64,000 bases of DNA, from positions 1 through 64,000 of the forward strand of contig CAJQON010000037.1 in assembly GCA_905479995.1 (NCBI GenBank). Reading direction: 5' to 3'. The position numbers and the translations under genes are program-made. Source of the DNA: an uncultured Flavobacteriales bacterium. GTDB taxonomy: Bacteria; Bacteroidota; Bacteroidia; Flavobacteriales_E; Vicingaceae. Below the pieces are notes generated by a model that was not told the origin of the DNA, did not search any database, and saw only the letters and a list, made by a program, of their open reading frames with translations. Below are positions 18,537 through 27,525 of the stretch, in pieces; positions within the stretch are counted from its first letter, which is position 1, and each line of letters opens with the position of its first letter.

Positions 18537-19700
18537 ATGGATTTTAACGATTTTTTTGAACCGATCAATTTAAATGAAGGTGATTTGCAATATGACTATA
18601 ATAATGCTCACTTTGCAAATACCATCAGTCAATTCAACGATCAAGACCTAGATCAATTTAACATTGCTATAATTGGTGTTGGAGAAGAGCGTAGAGCGTT
18701 CAATAATCCAGGTTGCTCTCAGTCGCCAAACCATATCAGAAAATACCTATACAAGCTAACCGGCTTTACAACAGGTGCAAATATTATAGATTTTGGAAAT
18801 CTTAAAATTGGAGCTACGCCTAACGACACCTACTTTGCTTTAAGTGCTATTTTAGAGGAATTGCTTAAAAAAAACATTGTCCCTATCATAATTGGTGGTA
18901 GCCAAGATTTAACTTATGCTAATTTCTTGGCTTACAAAAACCTTGAACAAACCATAAACATTGTAACAGTCGATTCTAGATTCGATATTGGTGATCCTGA
19001 AGAAGAACTAAACGCTCAAAACTTCTTAACAAAAATAATTTTACATCAACCCAACTACTTATTCAACTATAGCAACATAGGTTATCAAACCTATTTTACT
19101 AACCAAGAAGAGAAGCAGTTAATGTCAACATTATTTTTCGACAGCTATCGACTTGGTCAAGTTCAACAGAACATAGAGGAAGTTGAACCCATAATAAGAA
19201 ATGCAGACATGCTGAGCTTTGATGTTTCCGCTATTAGACAATCTGATGCTCCCGGAAATTGTAATGCAAGCCCAAATGGCCTATATGGAGAAGAAGCCTG
19301 CAAAATTACTCGTTATGCTGGAATGAGTGACAAACTTACTTCTATTGGCTTCTATGAAGTTAATCCAGAAGAAGACCAAAACGGACAAACCGCTCACAGC
19401 GTAGCACATATGATCTGGTACTTTATAGATGGCTACACGAATCGAAAGAAAGACTTTCCTGTAGGTTCACGCAAGACCTACCTCAAATACATGGTAAACA
19501 TACAAGAAGGTAAAAACGAAGTAATCTTTTACAAAAGCGACAAAAGCGAACGCTGGTGGATGGATGTTCCTTACCCTTTACATAAAAAAATACAGTACGA
19601 ACGCCACCTACTTATCCCATGCTCTTACAACGATTATCAAACAGCATGCAACAATGAAGTTCCAGATCGATGGTGGCAAACTTTTCAAAAATTGTTATAA
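18537..19700 (+). CDS. Arginase/formimidoylglutamase-fold protein lacking metal ligands
   Basis: 387 aa with the arginase/ureohydrolase fold (PIIIGGSQDLTY, VTVDSRFDIGD, LSFDVSAIRQSDAPG). In active family members these segments supply the Mn ligands GGxH, DxHxD and DxD. Here they read GGSQ (Gln123), D146-S-R148-F-D150 and D229-V-S231, so at least three ligands are replaced. It is therefore probably not a hydrolase, although annotation pipelines would name it formimidoylglutamase. It has about 90 extra C-terminal residues rich in Trp/Tyr/Arg. It lies directly between topA and the type IX secretion genes. Confidence 0.8.
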   Translation: MDFNDFFEPINLNEGDLQYDYNNAHFANTISQFNDQDLDQFNIAIIGVGEERRAFNNPGCSQSPNHIRKYLYKLTGFTTGANIIDFGNLKIGATPNDTYFALSAILEELLKKNIVPIIIGGSQDLTYANFLAYKNLEQTINIVTVDSRFDIGDPEEELNAQNFLTKIILHQPNYLFNYSNIGYQTYFTNQEEKQLMSTLFFDSYRLGQVQQNIEEVEPIIRNADMLSFDVSAIRQSDAPGNCNASPNGLYGEEACKITRYAGMSDKLTSIGFYEVNPEEDQNGQTAHSVAHMIWYFIDGYTNRKKDFPVGSRKTYLKYMVNIQEGKNEVIFYKSDKSERWWMDVPYPLHKKIQYERHLLIPCSYNDYQTACNNEVPDRWWQTFQKLL

Positions 19701-19746
19701 CTTTTGGAGTTATCAACAAGAAATTAACAATTAAAAGTTGAAAAAG

Positions 19747-19778
19747 TTTTGGGTAAAAAAAAAAAATATTTATCTTAG
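19747..19778 (+). promoter_or_regulatory. Promoter of the porP/sprF-gld operon
   Basis: TTTTG at 19747-19751, 19 bases, then TATCTTAG at 19771-19778, close to the Bacteroidota consensus. It lies 54 bases before the ATG of the PorP/SprF gene. Confidence 0.6.
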
Positions 19779-19831
19779 CCGACTAATGATTGCAGAAATG
19801 CACTAATTATATGTTAAAAAACAATTACTAT

Positions 19832-20788
19832 ATGAAGAAATTTATTGTTTCTACAGCTTTTTTATTTGCTGCTTTTTTGGCAACTGCACAACAAGATGCG
19901 CAGTTCACTCAGAACATGTTTAACAAGCTAAGTGTTAACCCAGGTTCTGCTGGCCATAACGGTGGTTTTTGTGGAACTATACTAACTAGATCTCAATGGA
20001 TGGGATTTGATGGTAGACCTCAAACTCATGTATTTAGCGCAGATGCTTTATTAGGAAGTAAGCATGGAGTTGGTTTAACTATATTTCAAGACAAACTTGG
20101 TATAGAAAGTTCTTTTGTTGGGAAATTAGCTTACTCTTTTCACAAAACGTTAGGACCAGGAACCCTAGGTATTGGAGTAGAACTTGGTGTTATCAATAAA
20201 TCTTACGGAAGTGACTTTGTTGCAATTGATGATTATACATTAGATCCATCTATTCCAAATGCAAATACATCTGCAATGACCTTTGACGCTGGATTAGGAT
20301 TGTACTACTACATTAAAGATAAAATGTATGTTGGTATTTCTTCATTACACTTGCCACAAACTGAATTAAAAGATGTTGCTGATGGTGGCGGAGCGGGAGC
20401 ATTAAACTACGCTCAATCTCGTCATTACTATGTTATGGCTGGTTACGACTTTAACGTAGGAGCAAAATGGACAATCAAGCCGTCTATATTAGCTAAAACA
20501 GATGCTTCGTCAACTCAATTAGATGGTACAGTAATCGGTTTATACAATAAATTAGTATGGGCAGGCGTTTCTTATAGAGTACAAGACGCAGTTGCAGCAC
20601 TAGCAGGTATTGATTTTACTAAAATCAACCCAAACTTAGAAGGATTAAAATTTGGAGTATCGTATGATGTAACAACATCAACTTTAGGTGACCACAGTAG
20701 TGGAAGTTTAGAGTTTATGGTGAAATATTGTACCGTAATTGTTAAACCACCTAAAAGAGAGGTTTACAAATCAGTTAGATTTTTATAA
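19832..20788 (+). CDS. Type IX secretion system membrane protein PorP/SprF family
   Basis: 318 aa from the ATG at 19832, which starts a clear signal peptide (MKKFIVSTAFLFAAFLATAQ). The upstream extension begins with TTG and adds 14 residues that are not signal-like. The mature part begins QDAQFTQNMFNKLSVNPGSAG, the hallmark of PorP/SprF outer-membrane beta-barrels. Family members attach to the T9SS and anchor adhesins or ring proteins. It precedes gldK by 118 bases, on the same transcript or a closely linked one. Confidence 0.92.
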   Translation: MKKFIVSTAFLFAAFLATAQQDAQFTQNMFNKLSVNPGSAGHNGGFCGTILTRSQWMGFDGRPQTHVFSADALLGSKHGVGLTIFQDKLGIESSFVGKLAYSFHKTLGPGTLGIGVELGVINKSYGSDFVAIDDYTLDPSIPNANTSAMTFDAGLGLYYYIKDKMYVGISSLHLPQTELKDVADGGGAGALNYAQSRHYYVMAGYDFNVGAKWTIKPSILAKTDASSTQLDGTVIGLYNKLVWAGVSYRVQDAVAALAGIDFTKINPNLEGLKFGVSYDVTTSTLGDHSSGSLEFMVKYCTVIVKPPKREVYKSVRFL

Positions 20789-20838
20789 GAAAAACTTAAT
20801 ACAATAATAATTTAAATACCGGTAAAAAGGAAAAAGGG

Positions 20839-20883
20839 CTTGCAATTATAAGAATGCAAGTTTATCTGAACTAAAATTCAGAT
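20839..20883 (+). promoter_or_regulatory. Two hairpins in the gldK leader
   Basis: CTTGCA-N10-TGCAAG (20839-20860) and ATCTGAA-N6-TTCAGAT (20864-20883), both perfect, just before the Shine-Dalgarno of gldK. Neither is followed by a T-run, so processing or stabilisation of the transcript is more likely than termination. Confidence 0.5.
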
Positions 20884-20894
20884 ATAATCAAAAG

Positions 20895-20902
20895 AAGGAG
20901 GT
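20895..20902 (+). promoter_or_regulatory. Strong Shine-Dalgarno of gldK
   Basis: AAGGAGGT, an 8-base match to the 16S anti-SD, four bases before the gldK ATG. Most genes in this window have none. Confidence 0.75.
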
Positions 20903-20906
20903 AATT

Positions 20907-22244
20907 ATGAAACGAGTATTAATATTTATGACAATATTAACCATTGGCGTACTTTACTCTTGTAGTAAAGGAAATGGTGAATTAATTGGTGTTCAAGGTA
21001 GAGAGGAATGGTATCAACCAGACCCTTTCGGCATGCTTTTTATACCTATGGGTAGTTACAATATGGGACCATCAGATCAAGATGTACCTTATGCTTTAAC
21101 TGCACAATCCAGAACAGTATCTGTTCAAGCATTTTACATGGATCAAACAGAAATTTCAAACAATGAGTACAGACAGTTTGTACATCATGTTAGAGATTCT
21201 ATTGCCCGAAGAATATTGGGTGAGGAAGTTGATGAGGAAACATACCTTATCATGACTAATGAATACGATGAGGATTTTGATCCACCTATTATTGATTGGT
21301 ATGCTAAACTAGAATATAACAATCCAAAATACTTAGAGAATAGAGAGGCATTAGAGCCAATGTACTATTCTCCAGGTGAGCGATTCTTAAGAAGAAGAGA
21401 ATTTGATGTTCGTAAATTAAACTATACTTACTATTGGATTGATTATAGGTCTGCTGCCAAAAGAAGCAATAGAGATGCTCTATTGGGGGAAGAAGGTGCT
21501 CGACATGCATTCTCTTTAGATAGATCTAAATTTTTAATGAGAGATGTAATTAATGTTTATCCTGATACTTTAGCATGGATTCATGATTTTACACACTCAT
21601 TTAATGAGCCTTTAACACAAAATTATTTTTGGCATCCTGCTTATGATGATTATCCAGTTGTTGGAATCTCTTGGAAACAAGCTAAGGCATTTTGTATTTG
21701 GAGAACATCATTACTACACTCTTTTTTACAAGAAATGGGTGGAACTATTGTAAACGACTTTAGATTGCCTACAGAATCTGAGTGGGAATATGCTGCTCGT
21801 GGTGGACTAGATTTAAGTCCATATCCTTGGGGTGGTCCTTACATTAGAAACAGTCGAGGTTGTTTCTTAGGAAACTTTAAACCAATGCGTGGAAATTATA
21901 TTGACGATGGTGGTTTTAATACCGTTAAGATAAACTCTTACAATCCTAATGATTTTGGATTGTATTGCATGGCAGGTAATGTTTCTGAATGGACAAGTAA
22001 TGCTTTTGATGAATCTGCTTATAACTTTGCACATGATTTAAATCCAGATTACCTTTATGATGCTAAGGATGAAGACCCTGAAGTATTAAAAAGAAAAGTA
22101 ATTAGAGGTGGATCTTGGAAAGATATTGGCTACTACTTACAAACTGGAACAAGAACTTATGAGTATCAAGATACTGCTAAATGCTACGTTGGATTTAGAT
22201 GTGTAATGACTTACTTAGGAAGGTCTAAAGAAGATAACTTGTAA
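20907..22244 (+). CDS. gldK: Gliding motility / T9SS lipoprotein GldK
   Basis: 445 aa. Lipoprotein signal with lipobox VLYSC (Cys19), then a formylglycine-generating-enzyme-like (FGE-sulfatase) domain: FIPMGSYNMGPSD, FYMDQTEISNNEYRQF, RLPTESEWEYAARGG, NVSEWTSN, and VIRGGSWKD near the end. GldK/PorK forms the periplasmic ring of the type IX secretion system with GldN. Length and motifs are normal. First of gldK-L-M-N. Confidence 0.97.
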   Translation: MKRVLIFMTILTIGVLYSCSKGNGELIGVQGREEWYQPDPFGMLFIPMGSYNMGPSDQDVPYALTAQSRTVSVQAFYMDQTEISNNEYRQFVHHVRDSIARRILGEEVDEETYLIMTNEYDEDFDPPIIDWYAKLEYNNPKYLENREALEPMYYSPGERFLRRREFDVRKLNYTYYWIDYRSAAKRSNRDALLGEEGARHAFSLDRSKFLMRDVINVYPDTLAWIHDFTHSFNEPLTQNYFWHPAYDDYPVVGISWKQAKAFCIWRTSLLHSFLQEMGGTIVNDFRLPTESEWEYAARGGLDLSPYPWGGPYIRNSRGCFLGNFKPMRGNYIDDGGFNTVKINSYNPNDFGLYCMAGNVSEWTSNAFDESAYNFAHDLNPDYLYDAKDEDPEVLKRKVIRGGSWKDIGYYLQTGTRTYEYQDTAKCYVGFRCVMTYLGRSKEDNL

Positions 22245-22298
22245 CATTAAATTGAATAACCTATCTATATTATATAAACTTTAAAAAACACGAAAATT

Positions 22299-23090
22299 AT
22301 GGGATTTGTAGAATTTTTATTTGAAACGAAAAAAGGTAAGACTGTTATGGGTCTTATTTATGGCTGGGGTGGTGCCATTGTAATTATTGGTGCACTATTT
22401 AAAATTATGCACTGGCCAGGATCATCTTTATTCTTAATTGCTGGTTTAGGTATTGAAGCTGCCATTTTTGGTATTTCTGCTTTTGAACCACCACATATGG
22501 ATTTAGATTGGACTTTAGCTTACCCAGAATTAGCTGGAATGGATGAAGGACATGGTAACATCGAAAATAAAGGTTCTGCTACTGAACAATTGGATACAAT
22601 GTTAGATGACGCTAAGATTGGTCCTGAATTAATTGAAAGTTTAGGTGAAGGTTTAAGAAGTTTAAGCACTAACGCTAACAAATTATCTGAAATATCAGAT
22701 GCTTCTGTTGCAACTAGTGAATATACTGACAGCTTAAAAGATGCTTCTACTAAAGTAAGTTCTTTAGCTGGCGATTACGCTAAGGCTTCTGAATCTTTAG
22801 CTGTATTAAATGAAGCTGCTAATTCTGGCGCAGATACTGGTGCAGAAATGGCAAAAATGGCTTCTACTCTAGAGCAATTAAATGCATCTTATGCCTCTCA
22901 ATTAAACGGATCACAACAACAAGCAGAAACAATGCAAGCCATGTATTCAGGTATTACTGAATTAATGACAAACTTATCTGATTCTGTTGAAGATACGAAA
23001 CGTTACAAAGAGAACATTTCTGAATTATCAACCAACTTATCTGCCTTAAACAATGTTTACGGTAATATGTTGACAGCAATGAAATCATAA
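22299..23090 (+). CDS. gldL: Gliding motility motor protein GldL
   Basis: 263 aa inner-membrane protein. Two transmembrane helices (about 15-34 and 43-60) are joined by KIMHWPGSS; Glu53 in the second helix corresponds to the conserved glutamate implicated in proton-driven rotation. The rest is cytoplasmic and helical, rich in Ser/Thr/Glu. With GldM it forms the proton-motive-force motor that powers T9SS and gliding. No Shine-Dalgarno precedes it. Confidence 0.97.
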   Translation: MGFVEFLFETKKGKTVMGLIYGWGGAIVIIGALFKIMHWPGSSLFLIAGLGIEAAIFGISAFEPPHMDLDWTLAYPELAGMDEGHGNIENKGSATEQLDTMLDDAKIGPELIESLGEGLRSLSTNANKLSEISDASVATSEYTDSLKDASTKVSSLAGDYAKASESLAVLNEAANSGADTGAEMAKMASTLEQLNASYASQLNGSQQQAETMQAMYSGITELMTNLSDSVEDTKRYKENISELSTNLSALNNVYGNMLTAMKS

Positions 23091-23129
23091 CTAATTATTT
23101 TTTGTTAACCTAATTTAACTATTTGAATT

Positions 23130-24815
23130 ATGAGTGGAGGAAAATTGCCACCAAGGCAGAAAATGATTGGATTGATGTATTTGGTTCTTCTCGCATTATT
23201 AGCGATGAACGTATCAAAGTCTATCTTAGAATCATTTGTAATCATAAATAACGGTATTGAAAACACCGGAAAATCATTTGCAATAAGCAATGAGATAATG
23301 TACAGCAAACTTTCTAAAGCAGCGAATGAAAATGCAGCATATAAGAAGTTTAATGACGATGCATTAAAAGTAAAAAAAGAAGCACAGGCTTTAATTGATC
23401 ATATAGAGCATATTAAATCAGTAATGTATCAAAAAATTGATGGATTAACTCCTGAAGTTGCTGATACAACTCCATTGGCAAGTATTTCTGCTAAGGATAA
23501 CTATGATGAGCCTTCTCGTTTAATGGGATTAGGTGATCCAGGAAATCCAGGAAGTGCTCCTGATTGTGAAGAATGTAGTAGTACTGAGCTTAAAACAAAA
23601 CTAAATGCTTATCATGCTACACTTTTAAGTGTATTTAAAGATAAAGACATTAAAGAAGCTTTAGAAGAAAAAATAGCCTACTTAGAAACCAATACAATTA
23701 AAGCTCATGATGGTGATAAACCATGGGAAGTTGGAATGTTTTACCACAATCCTCTTGCTGCTGTAGTAACAACTTTATCCAAAATTCAATCGGATGTAAG
23801 AACCGCTGAATCTGAAATAGTTGCTAAACTATATGAAAACATTGATGGAGATGTAGTATCATTTAACACTGTAGATGGTATGGCTTTTGCACCAAAAGCA
23901 TATATTATGGACGGAGATTCATTTTCTGCTAAGATTTTTACAGCAGCTTATGATGATGCTTCAGATCCAGACATTTACATCACTAAAAATGAATTTGATA
24001 CAGCTGAAGCTTTAAAAGTTAATACCTCAGGAAAATTTGATATTAAAAAAATCATGAAAGGTTCAGAAGGTAAAGCTTGGGGTGAAGGTGATTGGTACCA
24101 AATGAGTAAAGAAGAAGTATCTGGTGGTAGAGGACATCTTAAGATTAAAGAAAGTGTTGGAGTTCACAACTACGGTGGAATTATTAAATTGAAGACAAAA
24201 AAAGGACCGAAAGTTTACCCTTTCAGCAGTTCTTTTGAAGTTGGAAAACCTTCATTGGCTGTATCTGCAGATAAAATGAATGTATTTTATATTGGTGTTG
24301 ACAATCCTGTTTCGATTGCTGCTCCAATGCCAAACTTTACTGCATCAGCTCCTGGTTTGAGTAAAAGTGGAAAAGGTTGGGTTATGCGACCTAAAAAGCG
24401 AGGTAAAGTAAGTATTACTGTTACAGGTATTGATGAAACAACTGGGTCTAAAGTTAATTTAGGTAGAGTTGAGTTTAGAGCAAAACGTATTCCAGATCCA
24501 AAATCATTTATTGGAGGAAAAAGTGGTTCTGCATCAATTAAAAAAGTTGCTTTTAAAAATGCTTCAACTGTTCAAGCAAAAATGGAAAACTTTGATTTTG
24601 ACATTAAAGTAAAAGTTTCATCATTTGTATTTTCAACTACTAAAGCTGGAGTTGTACAAGAATTTAAAGTAAATGGTAACAAATTAAATGCAAAATGTAA
24701 GCAGCTAATTGGAAAATCAAAAAGGAATCAAAAATTCTTTATTGAAAAAGTAAAGGTGAGAATGCCTGATGGTTCTACAAGACAATTAGCACCAGTTATT
24801 TTGAAAGTAATATAA
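23130..24815 (+). CDS. gldM: Gliding motility / T9SS motor protein GldM
   Basis: 561 aa. The N-terminus MSGGKLPPRQKMIGLMYLVL is nearly invariant in the family and leads into a single transmembrane helix (about 12-30) followed by the periplasmic domains D1-D4, ending with a beta-rich D4 (RMPDGSTRQLAPVILKVI). It links the GldL motor to the GldK/N ring. Two Cys (DCEECSS) in D1 may form a disulfide. Forty bases after gldL. Confidence 0.97.
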   Translation: MSGGKLPPRQKMIGLMYLVLLALLAMNVSKSILESFVIINNGIENTGKSFAISNEIMYSKLSKAANENAAYKKFNDDALKVKKEAQALIDHIEHIKSVMYQKIDGLTPEVADTTPLASISAKDNYDEPSRLMGLGDPGNPGSAPDCEECSSTELKTKLNAYHATLLSVFKDKDIKEALEEKIAYLETNTIKAHDGDKPWEVGMFYHNPLAAVVTTLSKIQSDVRTAESEIVAKLYENIDGDVVSFNTVDGMAFAPKAYIMDGDSFSAKIFTAAYDDASDPDIYITKNEFDTAEALKVNTSGKFDIKKIMKGSEGKAWGEGDWYQMSKEEVSGGRGHLKIKESVGVHNYGGIIKLKTKKGPKVYPFSSSFEVGKPSLAVSADKMNVFYIGVDNPVSIAAPMPNFTASAPGLSKSGKGWVMRPKKRGKVSITVTGIDETTGSKVNLGRVEFRAKRIPDPKSFIGGKSGSASIKKVAFKNASTVQAKMENFDFDIKVKVSSFVFSTTKAGVVQEFKVNGNKLNAKCKQLIGKSKRNQKFFIEKVKVRMPDGSTRQLAPVILKVI

Positions 24816-24832
24816 AAGTTTAACGATAAGAA

Positions 24833-24840
24833 AAAGGAGG
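24833..24840 (+). promoter_or_regulatory. Strong Shine-Dalgarno of gldN
   Basis: AAAGGAGG, matching the 3' end of Bacteroidota 16S rRNA over 8 bases, six bases before the gldN ATG. Confidence 0.75.
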
Positions 24841-24846
24841 ACGATT

Positions 24847-25695
24847 ATGAAAACGATAAGACTAATAATACTATCTACAATTTTATGCAGCGTTTTAGGT
24901 GTTTCTGAAACCAATGCCCAAAAAGTATTGGACAAACCTTGGATTAAGGAAAATACTCCTACAAGGAGAGTTGTACCTTATACTCACGTGAGAGAAGCTG
25001 ACGTTATGTGGCATAAAAGAGTGTGGAGAGAGATTGATCTTAGAGAGAAAATTAATCATCCTCTGTATTTCCCAACTACGCCTATTTTAGATAGAAAGAG
25101 TTTGTTTGACGTAATTAAAGAAGCTGTAACGATAGATAAAACATTAACTGCATATAGTACGCAGGATGATGAGTTTACAGTGTCTTTAACTGTTACAGAA
25201 GCAACTGCTGCAATGGGAGATTCGATTACCATTATGACTGAAGATGATTATGGTGACCCTACAATTCCTATGACAACTTTTGAACCTGTAGAGTCGCAAG
25301 ATATCGTTAAGTACAGAATTAAAGAAGATTGGTTCTTTGATAATGAGCGTTCTATAATGGATGTAAGAATAATGGGACTTTGTCCGTTTAAACAAGCTTT
25401 TGATGAAAATGGAAACTTTAAGGGTATTAAACCAATATTTTGGATTTATTATCCTGAAGCGAGATATGTTTTTGCCAATTACGATGTTTTTAACAGACAG
25501 AATGATGCTGAAAGAAGGTCTTTTGAAGATATCTTCTGGAAAAGAATGTTTAACAGCTATATCTATAAAGTATCCAACGTTTACGATAGACAGATTATAG
25601 AATACAAGGAAAATGATCCTATGGGATTATTGCTTGAAGCTGATAAAATTAAAGATGAATTATTCATCATGGAACATGACTTGTGGCATTTCTAA
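24847..25695 (+). CDS. gldN: Gliding motility / T9SS protein GldN
   Basis: 282 aa with a Sec signal peptide ending near TNAQ (residue about 25), then the family region DVMWHKRVWREIDLREKINHP and the C-terminal MGLLLEADKIKDELFIMEHDLWHF. It binds GldK to form the periplasmic ring of the T9SS. Last gene of the cluster, followed by a strong terminator. Only one gldN copy is present here. Confidence 0.96.
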   Translation: MKTIRLIILSTILCSVLGVSETNAQKVLDKPWIKENTPTRRVVPYTHVREADVMWHKRVWREIDLREKINHPLYFPTTPILDRKSLFDVIKEAVTIDKTLTAYSTQDDEFTVSLTVTEATAAMGDSITIMTEDDYGDPTIPMTTFEPVESQDIVKYRIKEDWFFDNERSIMDVRIMGLCPFKQAFDENGNFKGIKPIFWIYYPEARYVFANYDVFNRQNDAERRSFEDIFWKRMFNSYIYKVSNVYDRQIIEYKENDPMGLLLEADKIKDELFIMEHDLWHF

Positions 25696-25712
25696 TGTTA
25701 TATATAGATAAT

Positions 25713-25746
25713 AAAAACCCGATAGAAATAATTCTATCGGGTTTTT
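25713..25746. terminator. Bidirectional terminator after gldN
   Basis: AAAAACCCGATAGAA-ATAA-TTCTATCGGGTTTTT, a 15-bp stem between convergent gldN and the ClC channel gene. Confidence 0.93.
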
Positions 25747-25753
25747 TAATGTC

Positions 25754-27523
25754 TTATTCTTCCGAAAATTCAATGAGCATTTTTCGATAGGCATTGAATA
25801 GTTTAGATTTAGAAACAAAGCCTATGTATTTATCATCATCAATTACTGGTAAGTTCCAAGCACGTGTTTTGGTAAATTTATCCATTACAATATCCATCGT
25901 ATCGTGTGATTTAATATAATCTAATGGTTGTACCATTAAAGATTCAACTTTAACTTCATCGTAAAGCTCCGGTTTAAACATAATTTCTCTAATATTATCT
26001 AAGCTAATAATTCCCTGTAACACCCCATTATCACCAACAACAGGAAATAAACTCCGTGTAGAGGAAGAGACCACTTTTACCAATTGCCCTAGTGTAGAAT
26101 TAGGGGGAACAACATTAAAGTCTCGTTCTACTTCAGTATGGAGGCTCATTAAAGTTAACACTGCTTTATCTTTATGACGAGTAATTAACTCTCCTCTTTT
26201 AGCCAATTGCATGTTATAAATAGAGTGTGGTACAAAGTATTTAGAGGTTAAGTAAGCAATGGTAGCTGTAATCATAAGCGGAATAATTAGTTCATACCCA
26301 CTAGTAATTTCTGCGATTAAAAATAAAGATGTTAACGGTGCATGAAGTACGCCAGCAATTAATCCGGCCATTCCAACCAAGGTAAAATTTCCTTCGGACA
26401 GCTTGGCCAACCCAAAATGATTAAAGGTTTTTGCAAAAACAAAACCAGCTGAAGCACCAACAAATAAGGATGGTGCAAAAACACCACCTACTCCACCAGC
26501 TCCAAATGTTAAGGCAGATGCAATGACTTTAAATAATAAAAGCGCAAACAACAAGCCTAACACTACTAATGTGTTGTCTTGAAAATTTGACAACCACGTG
26601 TTATGAAAGATGCTTGAGGAATTACCGGAAAACAGCATTTTTATGGTTACAAATCCTTCTCCATATAACGGTGGAATAAAAAAGATTAAAACACCCAACA
26701 ACGAGCCGCCAATTAATAAGCGTTTGTATTGGCTTTTAATCTTACTGAACAGATCTTCTATCCACCAGAACATCTTATTAAAGTAAACCGATATAAGGCC
26801 TGTAAAAACGCCTAATATGATGTAAAATGGAACGTCACTCGTAACAAATAGGTCTTGAATTTGAATGTCAAAGAGTACATTGTCACCCAACATCATTCTG
26901 GAGGTTAAAGCAGCCGAAACTGATGCCACCAAAAATGGGATCATTGAAGTTAATGTTAAATCGAACATAAAAACTTCTAAAGCAAATACAAGTGCTGCAA
27001 TTGGCGCATTAAATATTCCTGACATGGCTCCTACTGCTCCACAACCAATTAATAGCGTAGTCGTCTTATAATCTAATTTAAATAATCGGCCTAAGTTAGA
27101 ACCTATTGCTCCACCAGTAGAAGCTGTTGGACCCTCTAGCCCAACAGACCCACCAAACCCAACTGTTAATGCGCTGGTAATCATTGAAGCATATAAGCCA
27201 AATGATTTGATGATGCTATTTTTTTTTGAAATGGCGTATAATACACCCGGAATACCATGCCCAACGGGCTTTTTAATAATATATTTAATGAGGATTACAG
27301 CTAAAAGTAGGCCTATGAGCGGAAAAATAAAATACAGGTAATTGTGTAAATCTTTGCTGAATAAATTGGTTAAAAGCTCTTGAATAAAGTGAACGGTATT
27401 TTTAAGTATTACTGCTGCAAATCCAGCTAGTAAACCAACTAATAAGCTTAAAATTAAAACGAAGTGTTTTGGTTTAATGTTTTTTAACCGCCACAAATAA
27501 AACCCCTCCAATAGTTTATTCAT
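25754..27523 (-). CDS. ClC-family chloride channel/transporter with CBS domains
   Basis: 589 aa. A ClC membrane core of 10-12 helices with the selectivity signatures GHGIPGVLYA, GSVGLEGPTAS (containing the gating glutamate) and GAGGVGGVFAPSLFVGA, followed by two cytoplasmic CBS domains (about 445-585; SLMVQPLDYIKSHDTMDIVMD) that may sense nucleotides. Whether it is a channel or a Cl/H exchanger cannot be settled by eye. Lies two bases downstream of the mscS-type gene; both may serve osmotic balance. Confidence 0.93.
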   Translation of the reverse strand: MNKLLEGFYLWRLKNIKPKHFVLILSLLVGLLAGFAAVILKNTVHFIQELLTNLFSKDLHNYLYFIFPLIGLLLAVILIKYIIKKPVGHGIPGVLYAISKKNSIIKSFGLYASMITSALTVGFGGSVGLEGPTASTGGAIGSNLGRLFKLDYKTTTLLIGCGAVGAMSGIFNAPIAALVFALEVFMFDLTLTSMIPFLVASVSAALTSRMMLGDNVLFDIQIQDLFVTSDVPFYIILGVFTGLISVYFNKMFWWIEDLFSKIKSQYKRLLIGGSLLGVLIFFIPPLYGEGFVTIKMLFSGNSSSIFHNTWLSNFQDNTLVVLGLLFALLLFKVIASALTFGAGGVGGVFAPSLFVGASAGFVFAKTFNHFGLAKLSEGNFTLVGMAGLIAGVLHAPLTSLFLIAEITSGYELIIPLMITATIAYLTSKYFVPHSIYNMQLAKRGELITRHKDKAVLTLMSLHTEVERDFNVVPPNSTLGQLVKVVSSSTRSLFPVVGDNGVLQGIISLDNIREIMFKPELYDEVKVESLMVQPLDYIKSHDTMDIVMDKFTKTRAWNLPVIDDDKYIGFVSKSKLFNAYRKMLIEFSEE

Positions 27524-27525
27524 CC

